Shown: piece by piece, positions 50,104 through 60,138 of the stretch
Numbering within the stretch: position 1 is the stretch's first letter
Layout: each line of letters begins with the position of its first letter
Assembly (NCBI GenBank): GCA_014529385.2
Contig: CM043952.1
Location: forward strand, 65,620,370-65,684,369
Direction of reading: 5' to 3'
Length of the DNA: 64,000 bases
Source of the DNA: Adiantum capillus-veneris
Taxonomy: Eukaryota; Streptophyta; Polypodiopsida; Polypodiales; Pteridaceae
The notes under the pieces: model-generated
The model's database searches: none
Seen by the model: the letters and a program-made list of their open reading frames with translations, nothing else
Told to the model about the DNA's origin: nothing
Made by a program: the position numbers and the translations under genes

Positions 50104-51264
50104 TTGGAAGTCATGGCAGCTAGAAGCTATGGACCGATTTTCACAGGCGAAGAGATCCCTGACGAGTGGATGTCAGATTTCGAGTTGTATATGCTATTGC
50201 TGCGTATGCCGAACGAGGATAGCAAAATGCAGACTTTTCCTTTGGTGATGCGTGGTAGAGCAAAAGCATGGTACAAAGCGTTAGAAGGCGAGCCGAAGCA
50301 AGCATGGCCGGCTCTACGGGCGAGGTTTCTTCACGACTTTTGCAAGGAGGCGTCCCCAGTCGAGATGGATGCAAAGTTGAAGGCGCTTAAGCAAGATGTA
50401 AGTGAAGAATTCAATCTGTTTTTGGGTCATTTTGAAGAGTGTTGGGCAGAGCTGGACAAATTCATGGCGTGTTTGCATCCCAAAGTGAGAGAAAAGGTCG
50501 ATTTCGAGAGCCCAGAGAATTACAATGGTGCGGTAGCCATTGCACGATCAAAGAGCAGAAAGATAAAGAAGAAGATAGAGGAGGGCATGTCAGGCTACGA
50601 GACCATGGCCCATGTTCAACCGCAGAGTCCGAGAGAGGCTATGCATGAAGAAAATCATGGAAACCGAGGTGTAGCTGTTGTGCCGTAAAATTGGGTGCGC
50701 ACGGTGCAAGATTTGTCCAAGAAAATGAAGGAGTTGCAACTCGGTGTCATGGATAGAGGATAGCCAAGAGGAGCAAGGGGCAGGGCAAGGCCACTGCCAG
50801 GTAGGTGTTATAATTGTGGAGAAGAAGGGAACTATGCACCTGATTGTCCTCAACCATAGAGAGAAAGAGGAGGCATTTACCTACTTTTTGGTAGAGGTCG
50901 AGGTCAAGGACAATACAATGGTCCAAGAGAGCAAGCAGTGGAGAATCCTATGTAGCCAGCTCCGCAAAAGGGAGGTGAAGTCCCATGAGTGAATATTATC
51001 GGGGTGCATAAGTAGGATGTCAAAGTTTTGGCCAATAAGAGAGCGAGAGCCGAGAGGGAGACAGAGGCAGAGCGGGAAACCAGAGCTCGCAAAGGCAAAG
51101 AGAAGGTGTACGAAGGTAGAGAGAAACCCGAGCCTAGCAAAAGAAGGAGGCGTCGCAAGGTCAAGCAGGCGGATTTCCAGCTAGGGCGTGGCTATCCCGA
51201 GTACAATCTGGTGAGTGACATTCAAAATCAAAAGGCAAATATTACTTTTGGTCAGCATTGTTAG
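50104..51264 (+). pseudogene. Element 3 gag with zinc knuckle
   Basis: Open for 194 codons from the ATG at 50104 (MEVMAARSYGPIFTGEEIP), with capsid features MLLLRMPNEDSKMQTFPLVM, RGRAKAWYKALEG, ALRARFLHDFCKE and EEFNLFLGHFEE. The frame continues to 51264 through six stops (50686, 50761, 50857, 50953, 50986, 51013) with no frame change. At 50806-50847 lies C-Y-N-C-G-E-E-G-N-Y-A-P-D-C, a CX2CX4HX4C knuckle with His replaced by Asn. A basic Lys/Arg-rich region (51030-51160) follows. Structural protein of the retrotransposon particle; non-functional here. Confidence 0.78.
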
Positions 51265-51995
51265 ATTTAAATCCAAAGTTAAGGAGGCAGTGGTCTACAA
51301 GTGTTAGCACCAGGCTGCCAAGAGCTAAGGGAAATGTGCAAGCGGTGCAAAACATGGCTTTGAGGGTAGGTAGCCCCACTGATGTTCTTTCGTTGGTGGA
51401 TGAGATTATAAAGAAGAGGATGCAGCTACAAGCCTACATAGACGGTGGAGCGCAGGTTTGTGTCATAACGGAGGCAGCCATGAAAGAGACGGGAGTCAAG
51501 GCAGTAGTCAAGTCAAATGTATGCATGAGGATGGCCAACCATACCAAAGCCAGGTGTCTGGGTGTGGCTCAGGATGTAAAGGTCAAGGTGATGGGCATAG
51601 AGTGCCTGATAGATTTTTTTGTGATGAAGGCAGGGGATAATGATTATCCAATCATTTTGGGTAGGCCATGGCTTTTGGCGATAGGAGCAAAGAAAGATTG
51701 GGAGAACAAAGTGTTCACCTTGCCTGACAAAGAGAGAGGAAGGCAAATTGTGCTTGATTTGAAGACCAAGGAGAGGAGTTCTCGTCCCATGGCAGTTAAA
51801 GATGAAGGCGACACGACAAGCTACAAGTATGAGACAGATACGGGCTATGATGAAGGCTATACTAGCACAGAGGAAGAGGAGAGCGACGATGACATGTTGA
51901 ATCGGGGTCACCATAGACGACTCCCTGCTCAAAGAAGAAGGTATGCAGCCTCAAGCTCATGGTTTAAGCATAATTTCAACGACGCAGTGACGTAA
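51258..51995 (+). CDS. Element 3 aspartic protease, open but with altered catalytic loop
   Basis: 245 open codons, in the minus-one frame relative to gag, starting LDLNPKLRRQW. Residues near 59-66 read AYIDGGAQ: the catalytic loop has D-G-G instead of D-S-G or D-T-G. YPIILGRPWLL follows about 70 residues later, as in gypsy proteases. The C-terminal 60 residues are acidic (Glu/Asp/Tyr-rich) and then Arg-rich, and end at a TAA; no RT follows. If the middle Gly tolerates catalysis is unclear. Element truncated after protease. Confidence 0.72.
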   Translation: MLDLNPKLRRQWSTSVSTRLPRAKGNVQAVQNMALRVGSPTDVLSLVDEIIKKRMQLQAYIDGGAQVCVITEAAMKETGVKAVVKSNVCMRMANHTKARCLGVAQDVKVKVMGIECLIDFFVMKAGDNDYPIILGRPWLLAIGAKKDWENKVFTLPDKERGRQIVLDLKTKERSSRPMAVKDEGDTTSYKYETDTGYDEGYTSTEEEESDDDMLNRGHHRRLPAQRRRYAASSSWFKHNFNDAVT

Positions 51996-53190
51996 TTTGA
52001 ATATTCAAAACCATATATCATAATCAATTCAACAATCGCAAACATTCAATTGTTCCATATCAATTAATTACATCAAAATCGTCACACATTTACTCACATA
52101 TGTGCACTTTGCCTACTCATATACACACGAATACACATCAAATTGCACCAATTTTGATGTGCTGAATCTTTAAAAAAAACTTACACATAAATCAACAAAT
52201 GAGTAGGTTAGTGCACTCACACTTGTATCAAAATTCATGTTGAATTCCAACTCCAATGACGGCTACACATATGTGTGTTCTTAGCAATCGTTTTATCGTA
52301 ATTTTCCTACAAACTATTAATAACCATCAACTTATATATCTAGGGCATTAATTTCATGGAAATTAAACACATTTTATTAATGAGCATACATTTAATGCTT
52401 GATTTGTCTATTCATAATGTTAAAATCACAAGCAATTAGTGAGTAATTGAAAAGATAATTAATAAAAAATCATTACACTTAAAAATCACTCAAATCGACA
52501 TGATATTTGTGTAATTTTCTCTTAAATGAGTGATGTTCAAGCTTGTAATTAAGCATAAACATATGTTTAGCACAAAAATTGTTAATAAATTAGTCACAAA
52601 TTAGTGGATCAATTAGTGAAAAAGAGAGAAAATCATAAAAAATACACATAATTTTCTTGATTGAATTTTATCACAAACCAATCATTCACTGTCACCAACA
52701 CCTAATGTAAAATCTAAATTACTTCAATTGATGATTAATGACTCTTCTACACACTAATTACTCCGTTACCTTTAGCAATAGATCATCGACAACAATACCA
52801 ATGTTGGAGGATCGTAGCATAACTCAATCCACTAACATAATCTCAATACGATGGATATAAATCCGGCTAGTGCATGGAGACATGGAGTCAAAAAATGTGC
52901 AAGAAGAGGATCCTAATCAAGAGAGAAGAAAAAAGAAATGCAATGCTAATAAAAATGCTACTCAAAACTTTGTCTCTAATCTTTTTTAATCTCATAAATC
53001 AAGTGAACAACGGTGCACACTTTCATCAATCATTCACACACAGAGAATAAAAAGCTCAATGGACTCACAAACCAAGTGAAAGAGAAAAAAAATGAGAGCA
53101 GGAAGCAATAATTAGATACTAATTAACACTTATTCACACACCATTAACACAAATGACAAAGGGATAGAAAAGTAAGAGCACTTAGCTTTA
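51996..53190. other. AT-rich block, no gene
   Basis: About 1.2 kb of markedly AT-rich sequence with many short A/T and CACA words, sharply different from the GC-richer Element 3 to its left. It breaks Element 3 where RT should begin. Terminal inverted repeats could not be made out. Confidence 0.45.
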
Positions 53191-53489
53191 CATTGCATGC
53201 CATAGAAAGAGTGGAAGCTCCACTACAAGCATCATCATTTCCACCTATGTTACAAGCTTTCTACGAAAGCTCTAGGGAATCAAAAATATGTCCGGCCATC
53301 CATGAGATGCATAAAATTGTGTACATCTCTATAGCTCCTAGGCATCATGGTACCGTCAAATATACAATTTGGAACTCATGTAGAGCTCATAATTACAACA
53401 AAAGTGCATATATAAATGATATATCAGTCAAAAAAATGAAGCAATGTATGCTAAAAATAGCATCATGAAGTTTGTATGCTGCTTCTTCT

Positions 53490-53871
53490 TGACGCTGCTA
53501 AAAGACTCTATTGCGTAAGTACTGAGACATGTGTCACCTTTTACAAGTGCGTGGACCCTAGAGCAAGAGAATTGATAGATGAGAAATTCCTTTATGTTTA
53601 TACAGTTTAGAGGCAGGCTAGATAGCCTAGTCTCATAGTGGAAAAATTTGATTGTGAATATCATCGTGCAAACTATATTGATCTTAATAGGCTTCAGATA
53701 GGAGATTTGTCTTTGTCCCACCTACTCATAAATCCTGCGAATCCCACACCTCAACAAGGCGCATATTTAGAACGAGAAACTGAACCTCTCTTTGAAAGGA
53801 TTTCATTGAATCCTCAGAGAGAGTCTAAGAGACAAAATGATCAGAGCAAGAATGGTGATAATAGGACTTGA
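53490..53871 (+). pseudogene. Element 1-like gag relic, N-terminal part
   Basis: Plus strand reads VDPRARELIDEKFLYVYT, matching in pattern the minus-strand Element 1 block with ELTDQKRLYVFT (near 10980-11010). After a TAG it continues EKFDCEYHRANYIDLNRLQIGDL and a Ser/Gln/Arg-rich tail in the open stretch 53638-53871. Stops and frame changes throughout. Its capsid part continues at 54829 beyond a solo LTR. It shows that the N-terminal pieces of Element 1 gag are genuine coding sequence. Confidence 0.65.
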
Positions 53872-54091
53872 AAGAAGAATGTCTTATTCTAGTATGATAG
53901 CAAAGACTTTACAGATAAGAGGTGCACAATAGGACGATACAAGGCTAATACGTCCACCCGTGAGAAGAGATACCATGGGAGTACAAGGAGCACAAATAGC
54001 AAGGTGCACTCTTGAGAGGCATAAAGAGAGACAACCATCGCAGAGAGCCTCATAAAAGAGTCCCTAGAGGAGAGGAGCTTAGAGAAGTGGC

Positions 54092-54821
54092 TCTCACAAA
54101 TTGCTGACGTGTCAAGCCACTGAAGAACGGAGCCGACATGCAGATCCCGATCGAGGGGTCTAAACCCTAAGAGAAGAAACATAAGAAGATCCAACCAGCT
54201 TAAGGTTCCCATCCGATGGGTCTTAAAGTAAAGCGTCCAACAAAAAAAAATGTAGCAGCTGATGATGTGGCATCTTATACGGAATTTTGGATTTTACGCT
54301 AGCTATTGACATGGCAGATTGTACGGATTTCTAGATTTTACGATGATTGCTCAGGTGACAGATTGTACGGGTTTCCGCATTTTACACTGGCTACTAATGT
54401 TGCAGATTGTATGGATTTTCACGTTTTATGATGGCTGCTGATATGGCACAGCTGTACGGATTCTTGCTTTTGTGCTAACAATTTTTTGAGCACTTGCTTT
54501 TGGCCCAGTTGCTTTTGAGTTTGAAAGATTTTCATGTAGCTGCTTTTTATGGACAAGGGACTTAAAATATGAGCCAAGGACTCAGTCTCTGGCATATTGC
54601 AGTACGAAGGTGCAGAGGGTGGAGTACTGACATTGTATTGAGTTCAAGTAATATAAAGAAATACCGAAAGGTGCACCAAGGTTTGGGGCCAATGCTCACT
54701 GCGGTGGAACTTCGTCACACTTCGTGTCGTCTATCTCTTTTCGTTCAATTTTTATTTGAAGTGCTAAAAGTTTGTTCAGTTTGTTCTTTTCCATTGGCAC
54801 CTGGTGCCCCTCTTTATGACA
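54092..54821 (+). mobile_element. Solo LTR-B with perfect GTGGC target duplication
   Basis: 730 bp, TCTCACAAATTGC to CTTTATGACA (TG start mutated to TC), flanked by GTGGC at 54087-54091 and 54822-54826. Same family as 55556-56219 in opposite orientation. U3 holds five tandem units of 44-47 bp (54264-54480). The block AAGAAATACCGAAAGG at 54657 is shared with other LTRs here. Confidence 0.92.
54264..54480 (+). repeat. Five tandem 44-47 bp U3 repeats
   Basis: Units begin near 54264, 54311, 54355, 54399 and 54441, each with GGCAGATTGTACGGATTT or a variant. Only two are recognisable in the solo LTR at 55556. Confidence 0.8.
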
Positions 54822-54828
54822 GTGGCTT

Positions 54829-55366
54829 TAGGTAAGTTGTACGAGCAACACCAAGTACGACTGTCGCAAGTCGCAAAGTGAGTTAATAAGAATTTTTTGG
54901 AATCAGGAGACCCTTTTGTGCATGTGGCTATTTTTGTCCAAGTCATAGAAGCAGAAAGTGTAACCGATCAAAGAGCGCCATACCAAGGATTTAGGTTGAC
55001 CCTAGAAGGTCATGCGGTAGACTGGTTCCAATCCTCAAAGAATGTGACTGATGCTGACATAGACATTCTACAAAGAATTCATGGGAGAATTTTCCAAACG
55101 AGGAATTGAGCATAACAGGTAGTCTCAAATCTATGATTTTCAGCAAAAACCCAAGGAGTCAGTTAGAGATGCATCTAGGAGAATGAAACGATACATCAAA
55201 AGATGTCCTTAGGAAGAGCTTCCAATCGAGGCCAGGATAGTCAGCATATTCACTCAAGGTTTGAGAACTCATGTGCTAAAGAAATATCTCTACATGAAGA
55301 AGTGTGCCACCCTAGATGAGGTCACAAAAGAGGAAATCGACTTTATGAGGTTTAGATGGAGCAATT
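54829..55366 (+). pseudogene. Element 1-like gag relic, capsid part
   Basis: Plus strand reads RLSQVAK, ESGDPFVHVAIFVQV, YQGFRLTLEGHAVDWFQS, then SQIYDFQQKPKESVRDASRRM, RYIKRCP and GLRTHVLKKYLYMKKCATLDEVT. It aligns piece by piece with Element 1 gag (RPSQVAK, GSGDPYAHVSLFKQV, YEGFGLTLEGTALTWFQ, QYIERCP, GLRNDTLKKDLHLKACTSFEQVT), clearly the same superfamily but well diverged. Broken by at least two stops and a frame change near 55105. Ends at the A-rich tail of the LINE at 55367, which interrupted it. Confidence 0.85.
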
Positions 55367-55555
55367 ATTTTTTTGTTTTGTTTTAGGAGTCGGGTTGGGA
55401 ACTCCCGGCTGTTCCCCTCATACACCATAAAAGTGCACAAGAATGATAGAGACTATGCACCCACGATCCTAGGGCAGACGCTTTTGTCACTAGTTTCCTT
55501 TGGACTACGTGATACTTTGGCATGAGGCAAGGATTATCTACACTCTTAGAGCAGT

Positions 55556-56219
55556 TGTCACAATACAGACACCACATGCCAATAGAAAAGAATAGACTGA
55601 AAAAATGTTTAGCACTTTAATAGTAACTAAAATTGAAATAGAGAGCACATGCGACACGGAGTGGTGGAATTCCACCTCAGAAAGTATTGGCCCCAAACCT
55701 TGGTGCTCCTTTCGTATATTGCATCACCTTAGTACAAGCCGGTACTCCAGACTCTGCATCTTCTCTAGGAAGCATGCCAGAGAATGAGCCCATGACCTCA
55801 TATTTAAAGGCCCTAGGCCCCAAAAGCAGTGTACATGAAAATCCTTCAAACTCAAAAGCTTTTGGTCCAAAAGCAATGCCAAAAAGCTGCCAATGTAAAT
55901 CATGGAATTCCATACAACTGCCACGTCAACAATCAGTGCAAAACACGAAAATCCGTACAGTCTACCATGTGAGCACTGTCAATGTAATTTTTGAAGCCTC
56001 CATACATTTGGGACATCATCAGTTCCACGCTATGTATGTGTGAGCTCTAGATTTATTCTAAATGCTTTTATGTCACTTGGGCCCCATTGAACGGGGTCCC
56101 ATAAGTTGGTAAGACTTCTTCTTCTGCTGTTGCTCATCTTCTTAGGGTTTAGTCCCCTTGCCCGAGATCTGCAAGTTGGCTCCATTCTTTAGTGCTTGAC
56201 AGGTTAGTAGTTTGCGACA
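55556..56219 (-). mobile_element. Solo LTR-B inside the LINE 3' region
   Basis: 664 bp; on the plus strand it starts TGTCACAATACAG and ends GTTTGCGACA. Flanks GCAGT (55551-55555) and TCAGT (56220-56224) are a 5-bp duplication with one change. The uninterrupted LINE copy reads straight across this point at about 31799. Orientation is opposite to 54092-54821. Confidence 0.88.
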
Positions 56220-56624
56220 TCAGTGCCCTTGAGAGATCCATCTTGCTAACTAGTTATGGGCGTGGCAGTGACCAAGTACATTTGTTCAGAGGCCCAGGTA
56301 CTGCAAGACTTGCTTTGGTCTTCCCTTTGGAGTTTCCTGCTCCAGGTAACCTACCACTCACCATGCTAAATTGCCTTGTAACACGACGGTTTTCCCCTAG
56401 GAAATGCATATCCGCTTGGAAGGGCGTCGGCTCACAGGTGGCATCCACTGAGTTTGGTGGCATCCACTGAGTTTGGTGGTGTCTCCCTTTGCACCTCCCA
56501 ACCCCTTTTTAGTGAGGTTGACCCCCTCCGCAGGGGCAAGGCACTTGGGTGCCATTGTAGCTCATTTGGCTTCGCTTGGGTAGAATGACGTCATTTCCCT
56601 TGGGATTGGATAGGAAGGAGGGCA

Positions 56625-57497
56625 TTATCCCTCCATCCGCCTATGCAGAGCACACAAGTACTGGGGTACAACCTCACCGAGGAACTTCGCTACAGGGACG
56701 TGCCCATGCAGTTTCGTTTCTCGAGTGTGGATTACGGTGTACCCAAAAGGGCAACCGCTTCCTGTAAACCTCCCCACCAAGGAGGATAACAGTACTTTGT
56801 TCAGGGTCCAACGGCGGGTCGAGATCGTTGAAGGTGGGATGAATCGGTTTAGCAAACGCCCCCTAGAATCATCAATCGCCGAGCAAGACACTAACAGATG
56901 CGAAAGCAAACGACCCTCTAATTGGCAGAACAGTGAGTAAATACTATGTTCGCGCCTCCAACTATCCGCCAATTTGAGTCCACCTACTCTCATGAGAGCC
57001 AGCACTCTCTCTTCCTTCCTATTCACAATAGTGCTCCTATTGAGTTGCAGCAAGTATCCACATGTTTGTTCAAAGTCGGACGACTTATAGGGCTCCAACT
57101 CTAGGCACGAATGCCTCTCGTCCCACTTGTCCCATGCGTGGTAGCAAACCGAACTAAAGTCAGCGGATGGGATATACTTTTTCATCCAGCTCTGAGTTTT
57201 GGTCGTCCAAGTCCACCTTTTGAACTATTGGTTCGTATGCTTCTTGTTTACTAAGGAGCCTATCTAAGTGGATGAAACCGAGCGGTACTTGTGAAAAGCC
57301 CTTGCTCGTTGTCCCCCACAAAATGCAGGTACGGGTGGGATGTTAAACTCGTGGTGGAGAGTTGTTGTCCCTACAGAGGTCGAACTTTCTCCCTTCCCGA
57401 GAAACTTTCGCATCCTCGTGGCGATAAGGCACTGCAAACACACTAATCGTGGGCCTCGATAATTTTCACGCCATAACAAATCAGTGGGTACACGCAC
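56625..57497 (-). pseudogene. LINE C-terminal region
   Basis: Two open stretches of 78 and 186 codons in different frames, with VPTDLLWRENYRGPRLVCLQ, ATRMRKFLGKGES, LQLNRSTIVNRKEERVLALM and LKLADSWRREHSIYSL. They follow the RT domain in order, so they are the thumb and C-terminal part of the LINE ORF2. No zinc knuckle or RNase H recognised. Frame changes separate the pieces. Confidence 0.55.
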
Positions 57498-57654
57498 GTC
57501 TTAAAAACAATTAGTCGAGACCAGGTGGGGATGGCTCGGTTTGCCAGTAGGTGTTTCCATGCGAATAGGCTTTTCCTACCCTTGTCCACTCGCTCCTTGA
57601 TGATCGTTCAATGGAGAAGGTCGAGTCTACATCGATGCCAAGGTACTTGTACGT

Positions 57655-58599
57655 TTAACCTACTACAACCATCTCCACCCCCAGAAGAAAGATCCTCATA
57701 GAGAGGTCCTGTAGGTCTTCATGGAACACCGTGACCATGCATTTGTCAATTCCAAAGGCCATGCCCCAAGTGTTGGCCCATTCACTTAACTTGTCCAAGC
57801 TCGTTTGTAGGCTTTCAGGAGAGTCAGCAAGCAGAACCACGTCGTCGACAAAAAGGATTCTCTTGTGGAGGTTAGGTACTTCCAGGCCCCATGTTTCCCC
57901 ATCTGCATCCAAAATATCATTTATATATATGTTAAAGAGACAGGGCAATCTCGGGCAACCTTACCGAAGTCCCCGCTACATCGGAATTGAATCTGACAGC
58001 TGCTCCATGTGTCAGAATTTAACAGAGGTGACCCTGTAGAGCGCTTGGAAAAATCTAAGTGCTCGACCTTGTAGGCCAGCCGCAGCGAGCTTCAGGAACA
58101 ACACCTCGTGCGGTACTATGTCATATGCCTTCTTGAGATCAATGTAGGCCACATAGGTTGGTTTCCCTTCCTTATGACGGAGTTTTACCATCTCCTTCAA
58201 GCACGCAACTTGCCCTATGCATTCCTCTTTAACACGGAATCTTGCTTGGTCGGGATTGAATAAATTCCTCTTTTCAAGTATCTTAGTGATCTGCCTAATC
58301 CTAACCGTGGTGAGGATTTTTATGGTGACCGAGATTAGAATGATCCTACTATAGTTATCAGTGTTGGTCAAATCCCCTTTCTTGGGGATTGACACAATCA
58401 TTGCGTCGCTAGCGTAGGCTAGAATATCTCCAATGTCATAAATACTCTCAATCATGTACAAGTACGCCTTGCCCATTTCCGTTCGTGGCTTACGCGGATC
58501 TGTTTGCAACCTCTTGTCCTTCACAAGAAGTTTAAAGAATTTGGGTGGTAATTCATCTCCACCCAGTGCCTTGTGTCTCTCCACCCACTGCCTCTTCAA
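57655..58599 (-). pseudogene. LINE reverse transcriptase domain
   Basis: Two open stretches in one frame. The first holds DAMIVSIPKKGDLTNTDNYSR, NLFNPDQARFR and VAYIDLKKAYDIVPHEVL (motif A, Asp present). The second holds CLFNIYINDIL (end of motif B) and ILFVDDVVLLAD, the catalytic box as FVDD where LINEs usually have YADD or FADD. The short gap (57949-58012) keeps the frame and reads R-G-L-R-stop-G-C-P. The canonical motif R-G-L-R-Q-G-C-P has therefore lost its Gln (CAA) to TAA; a TAG and a TGA lie just before. Inactive. Confidence 0.85.
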
Positions 58600-58620
58600 T
58601 CGCCGATAGGCATCCTATAT

Positions 58621-59490
58621 GTCACGAGGATGTGGCAACTGCTAACCTTAGTTGTTGGTTTCTTTCCAAGACCCTCTTTGAGACCCTCTTTTTTAAGTTG
58701 CAGACGGTCGGACATTGTATGGCCAGTGTGAAACGTAGTTTCACGCGCAGACGGGAAGTTGGTTGGCATTGGAATTCTAGTAGTAAAAGGGTGTCTAGGC
58801 TCAATTCATAGTCATTTAGGTCCCCTTGCGGCACTTAACAAGTTGGTGGATACTAGGAAATCAAGGCATAGTGCCAAGGTGGGGTCACTAAGAGAAAATC
58901 ACCTGAGAACTGGGCTACATTACATTTTTGGACTTGGTCCCAATGGGGTGAAAGATGGTGAGAGTCCACTGGAAGCATCTCCTAAAATTTAGGGAATTTC
59001 TATTTTGGGCCACGAATTATGTTCGAGTCATTAACTTTAGAATGACAAGGGAAACATTTTATTACTCTGCTGCAAAGTCAACTGAGCAACCGGTTGAGAT
59101 ATTTTTAAACTGGAAGGTACAAAATGGGAAAACCATGCATGAGTGCCACTTCAAACATTTTTTGGCATTTTCCACCTTGAAAGAGAGAGAAGCATTGAAA
59201 AAAACGTGAGGGTTGCATTTTTCAGCCGTATGGTGGATTGTTGCAAGTACCAAGGCTATTGTGTGCAAGCTTTCCCTCTCATGTACAACATAGTGCAAGA
59301 AGTAATGTCCCGCACACTCTACACTACTCTCTCTCTCCCCTCCGTGCAGTTATGGATGCCCCACAAGAGGGCTCTTCATTTGACCTATGTAGAGTTGTGT
59401 GGTCTTATGCTTCTATGCCGAGGCAAGAGCCTCTTCGAGCAGGAGCAGGAACAGGAGTAGGTAATTGCTACTCCAAAAGCAGGCACTGGT
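58621..59490. other. No recognised gene
   Basis: Several open stretches of 60 to 105 codons on both strands (for example 59143-59460 on the plus strand) without recognisable family. Possibly flanking relics between the LINE and Element 5. Confidence 0.35.
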
Positions 59491-59499
59491 GAGGGTGAT

Positions 59500-60010
59500 A
59501 ACCTCACCTTAAAGGTACATTTTTAGTGCTGGTTATGCGTTGTGTTTAGACTATTTTACAGCTGTATGGATGCCAAAAGCGACAATGCCCCACTGTTGAA
59601 GGACAGTTCCACGACTGTTTAGGACTGAAAACATGGTAAAAACCAGTAAATACAGTAAGCTGTAATTGCTGTTTTTGGGCTACAAATAGAGGGTTTATGT
59701 CTTTGGAAGCGAGTTCAACAAGGGGATTTGTTCAGGGCTTGGGGCTGTATGTTGCCGAAATTTTGCTAGAACAGGTGTGATCTAGTTGGATACAAGTGAA
59801 GATCCCCAAGACTCTAGTTTTGTAACTTTACCCTCTAAAGGAACAAAGAAATACCGAAAGGGGCGCCAGTTTTTGGGGCCTACAGGTTGTCGACGTCTGC
59901 TTGAAGCATTATAGCCTCCGATTCATGTGTTCTTTGAAGTGTTAATTCCCGTTACAGGTTCTTTCTGCAAGTTTCTCTGTGTGTTAAAGCTTAAAGTAAA
60001 GTTTCGGGGG
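59500..60010 (+). repeat. Element 5 5' LTR, approximate edges
   Basis: Contains AAGAAATACCGAAAGG and GGCGCCAGTTTTTGGGGCC at 59846-59880, the shared LTR block, and precedes the Element 5 gag. No clear PBS was found. Confidence 0.45.
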
Positions 60011-60138
60011 AAAGCCAAAGTATACCGCCCTACGGGCCGTTTTCATGGTTTCGTTGCCAAGATAGAATCACTTTTTTCTCAATAAGTGAGCCTCGGTGGG
60101 TTTGGTGAAGACACAGAGTAACGCGGGATTCCATAATG

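Larger units (their letters stand above)
55367..58620 (-). mobile_element. LINE with RT domain, inserted in the gag relic
   Basis: Minus strand: non-LTR RT (58599-57655), C-terminal region (57497-56625), 3' UTR, then CTAAAACAAAACAAAAAAA tail at about 55384-55367. The 3' UTR is interrupted by a solo LTR (55556-56219). The truncated copy at 31398 shares the 3' end. The 5' end near 58620 is approximate; endonuclease is not seen. Confidence 0.85.

Noticed and set aside
22767-51264. All internal stops explained by C-to-T deamination, or repaired by U-to-C RNA editing as in fern organelles
   Set aside because: Every stop codon is one C-to-T step from CAA, CAG or CGA, so compatibility proves nothing. 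Only the LINE R-G-L-R-Q-G-C-P site has a known ancestral Gln, and Element 5 and N1 stops replace Tyr or Cys. Nuclear context makes organelle editing implausible.
55367-58850. Target-site duplication of the minus-strand LINE
   Set aside because: The sequence next to its tail (TTTAGATGGAGCAATTA) could not be found near the presumed 5' end, so the 5' border stays open.
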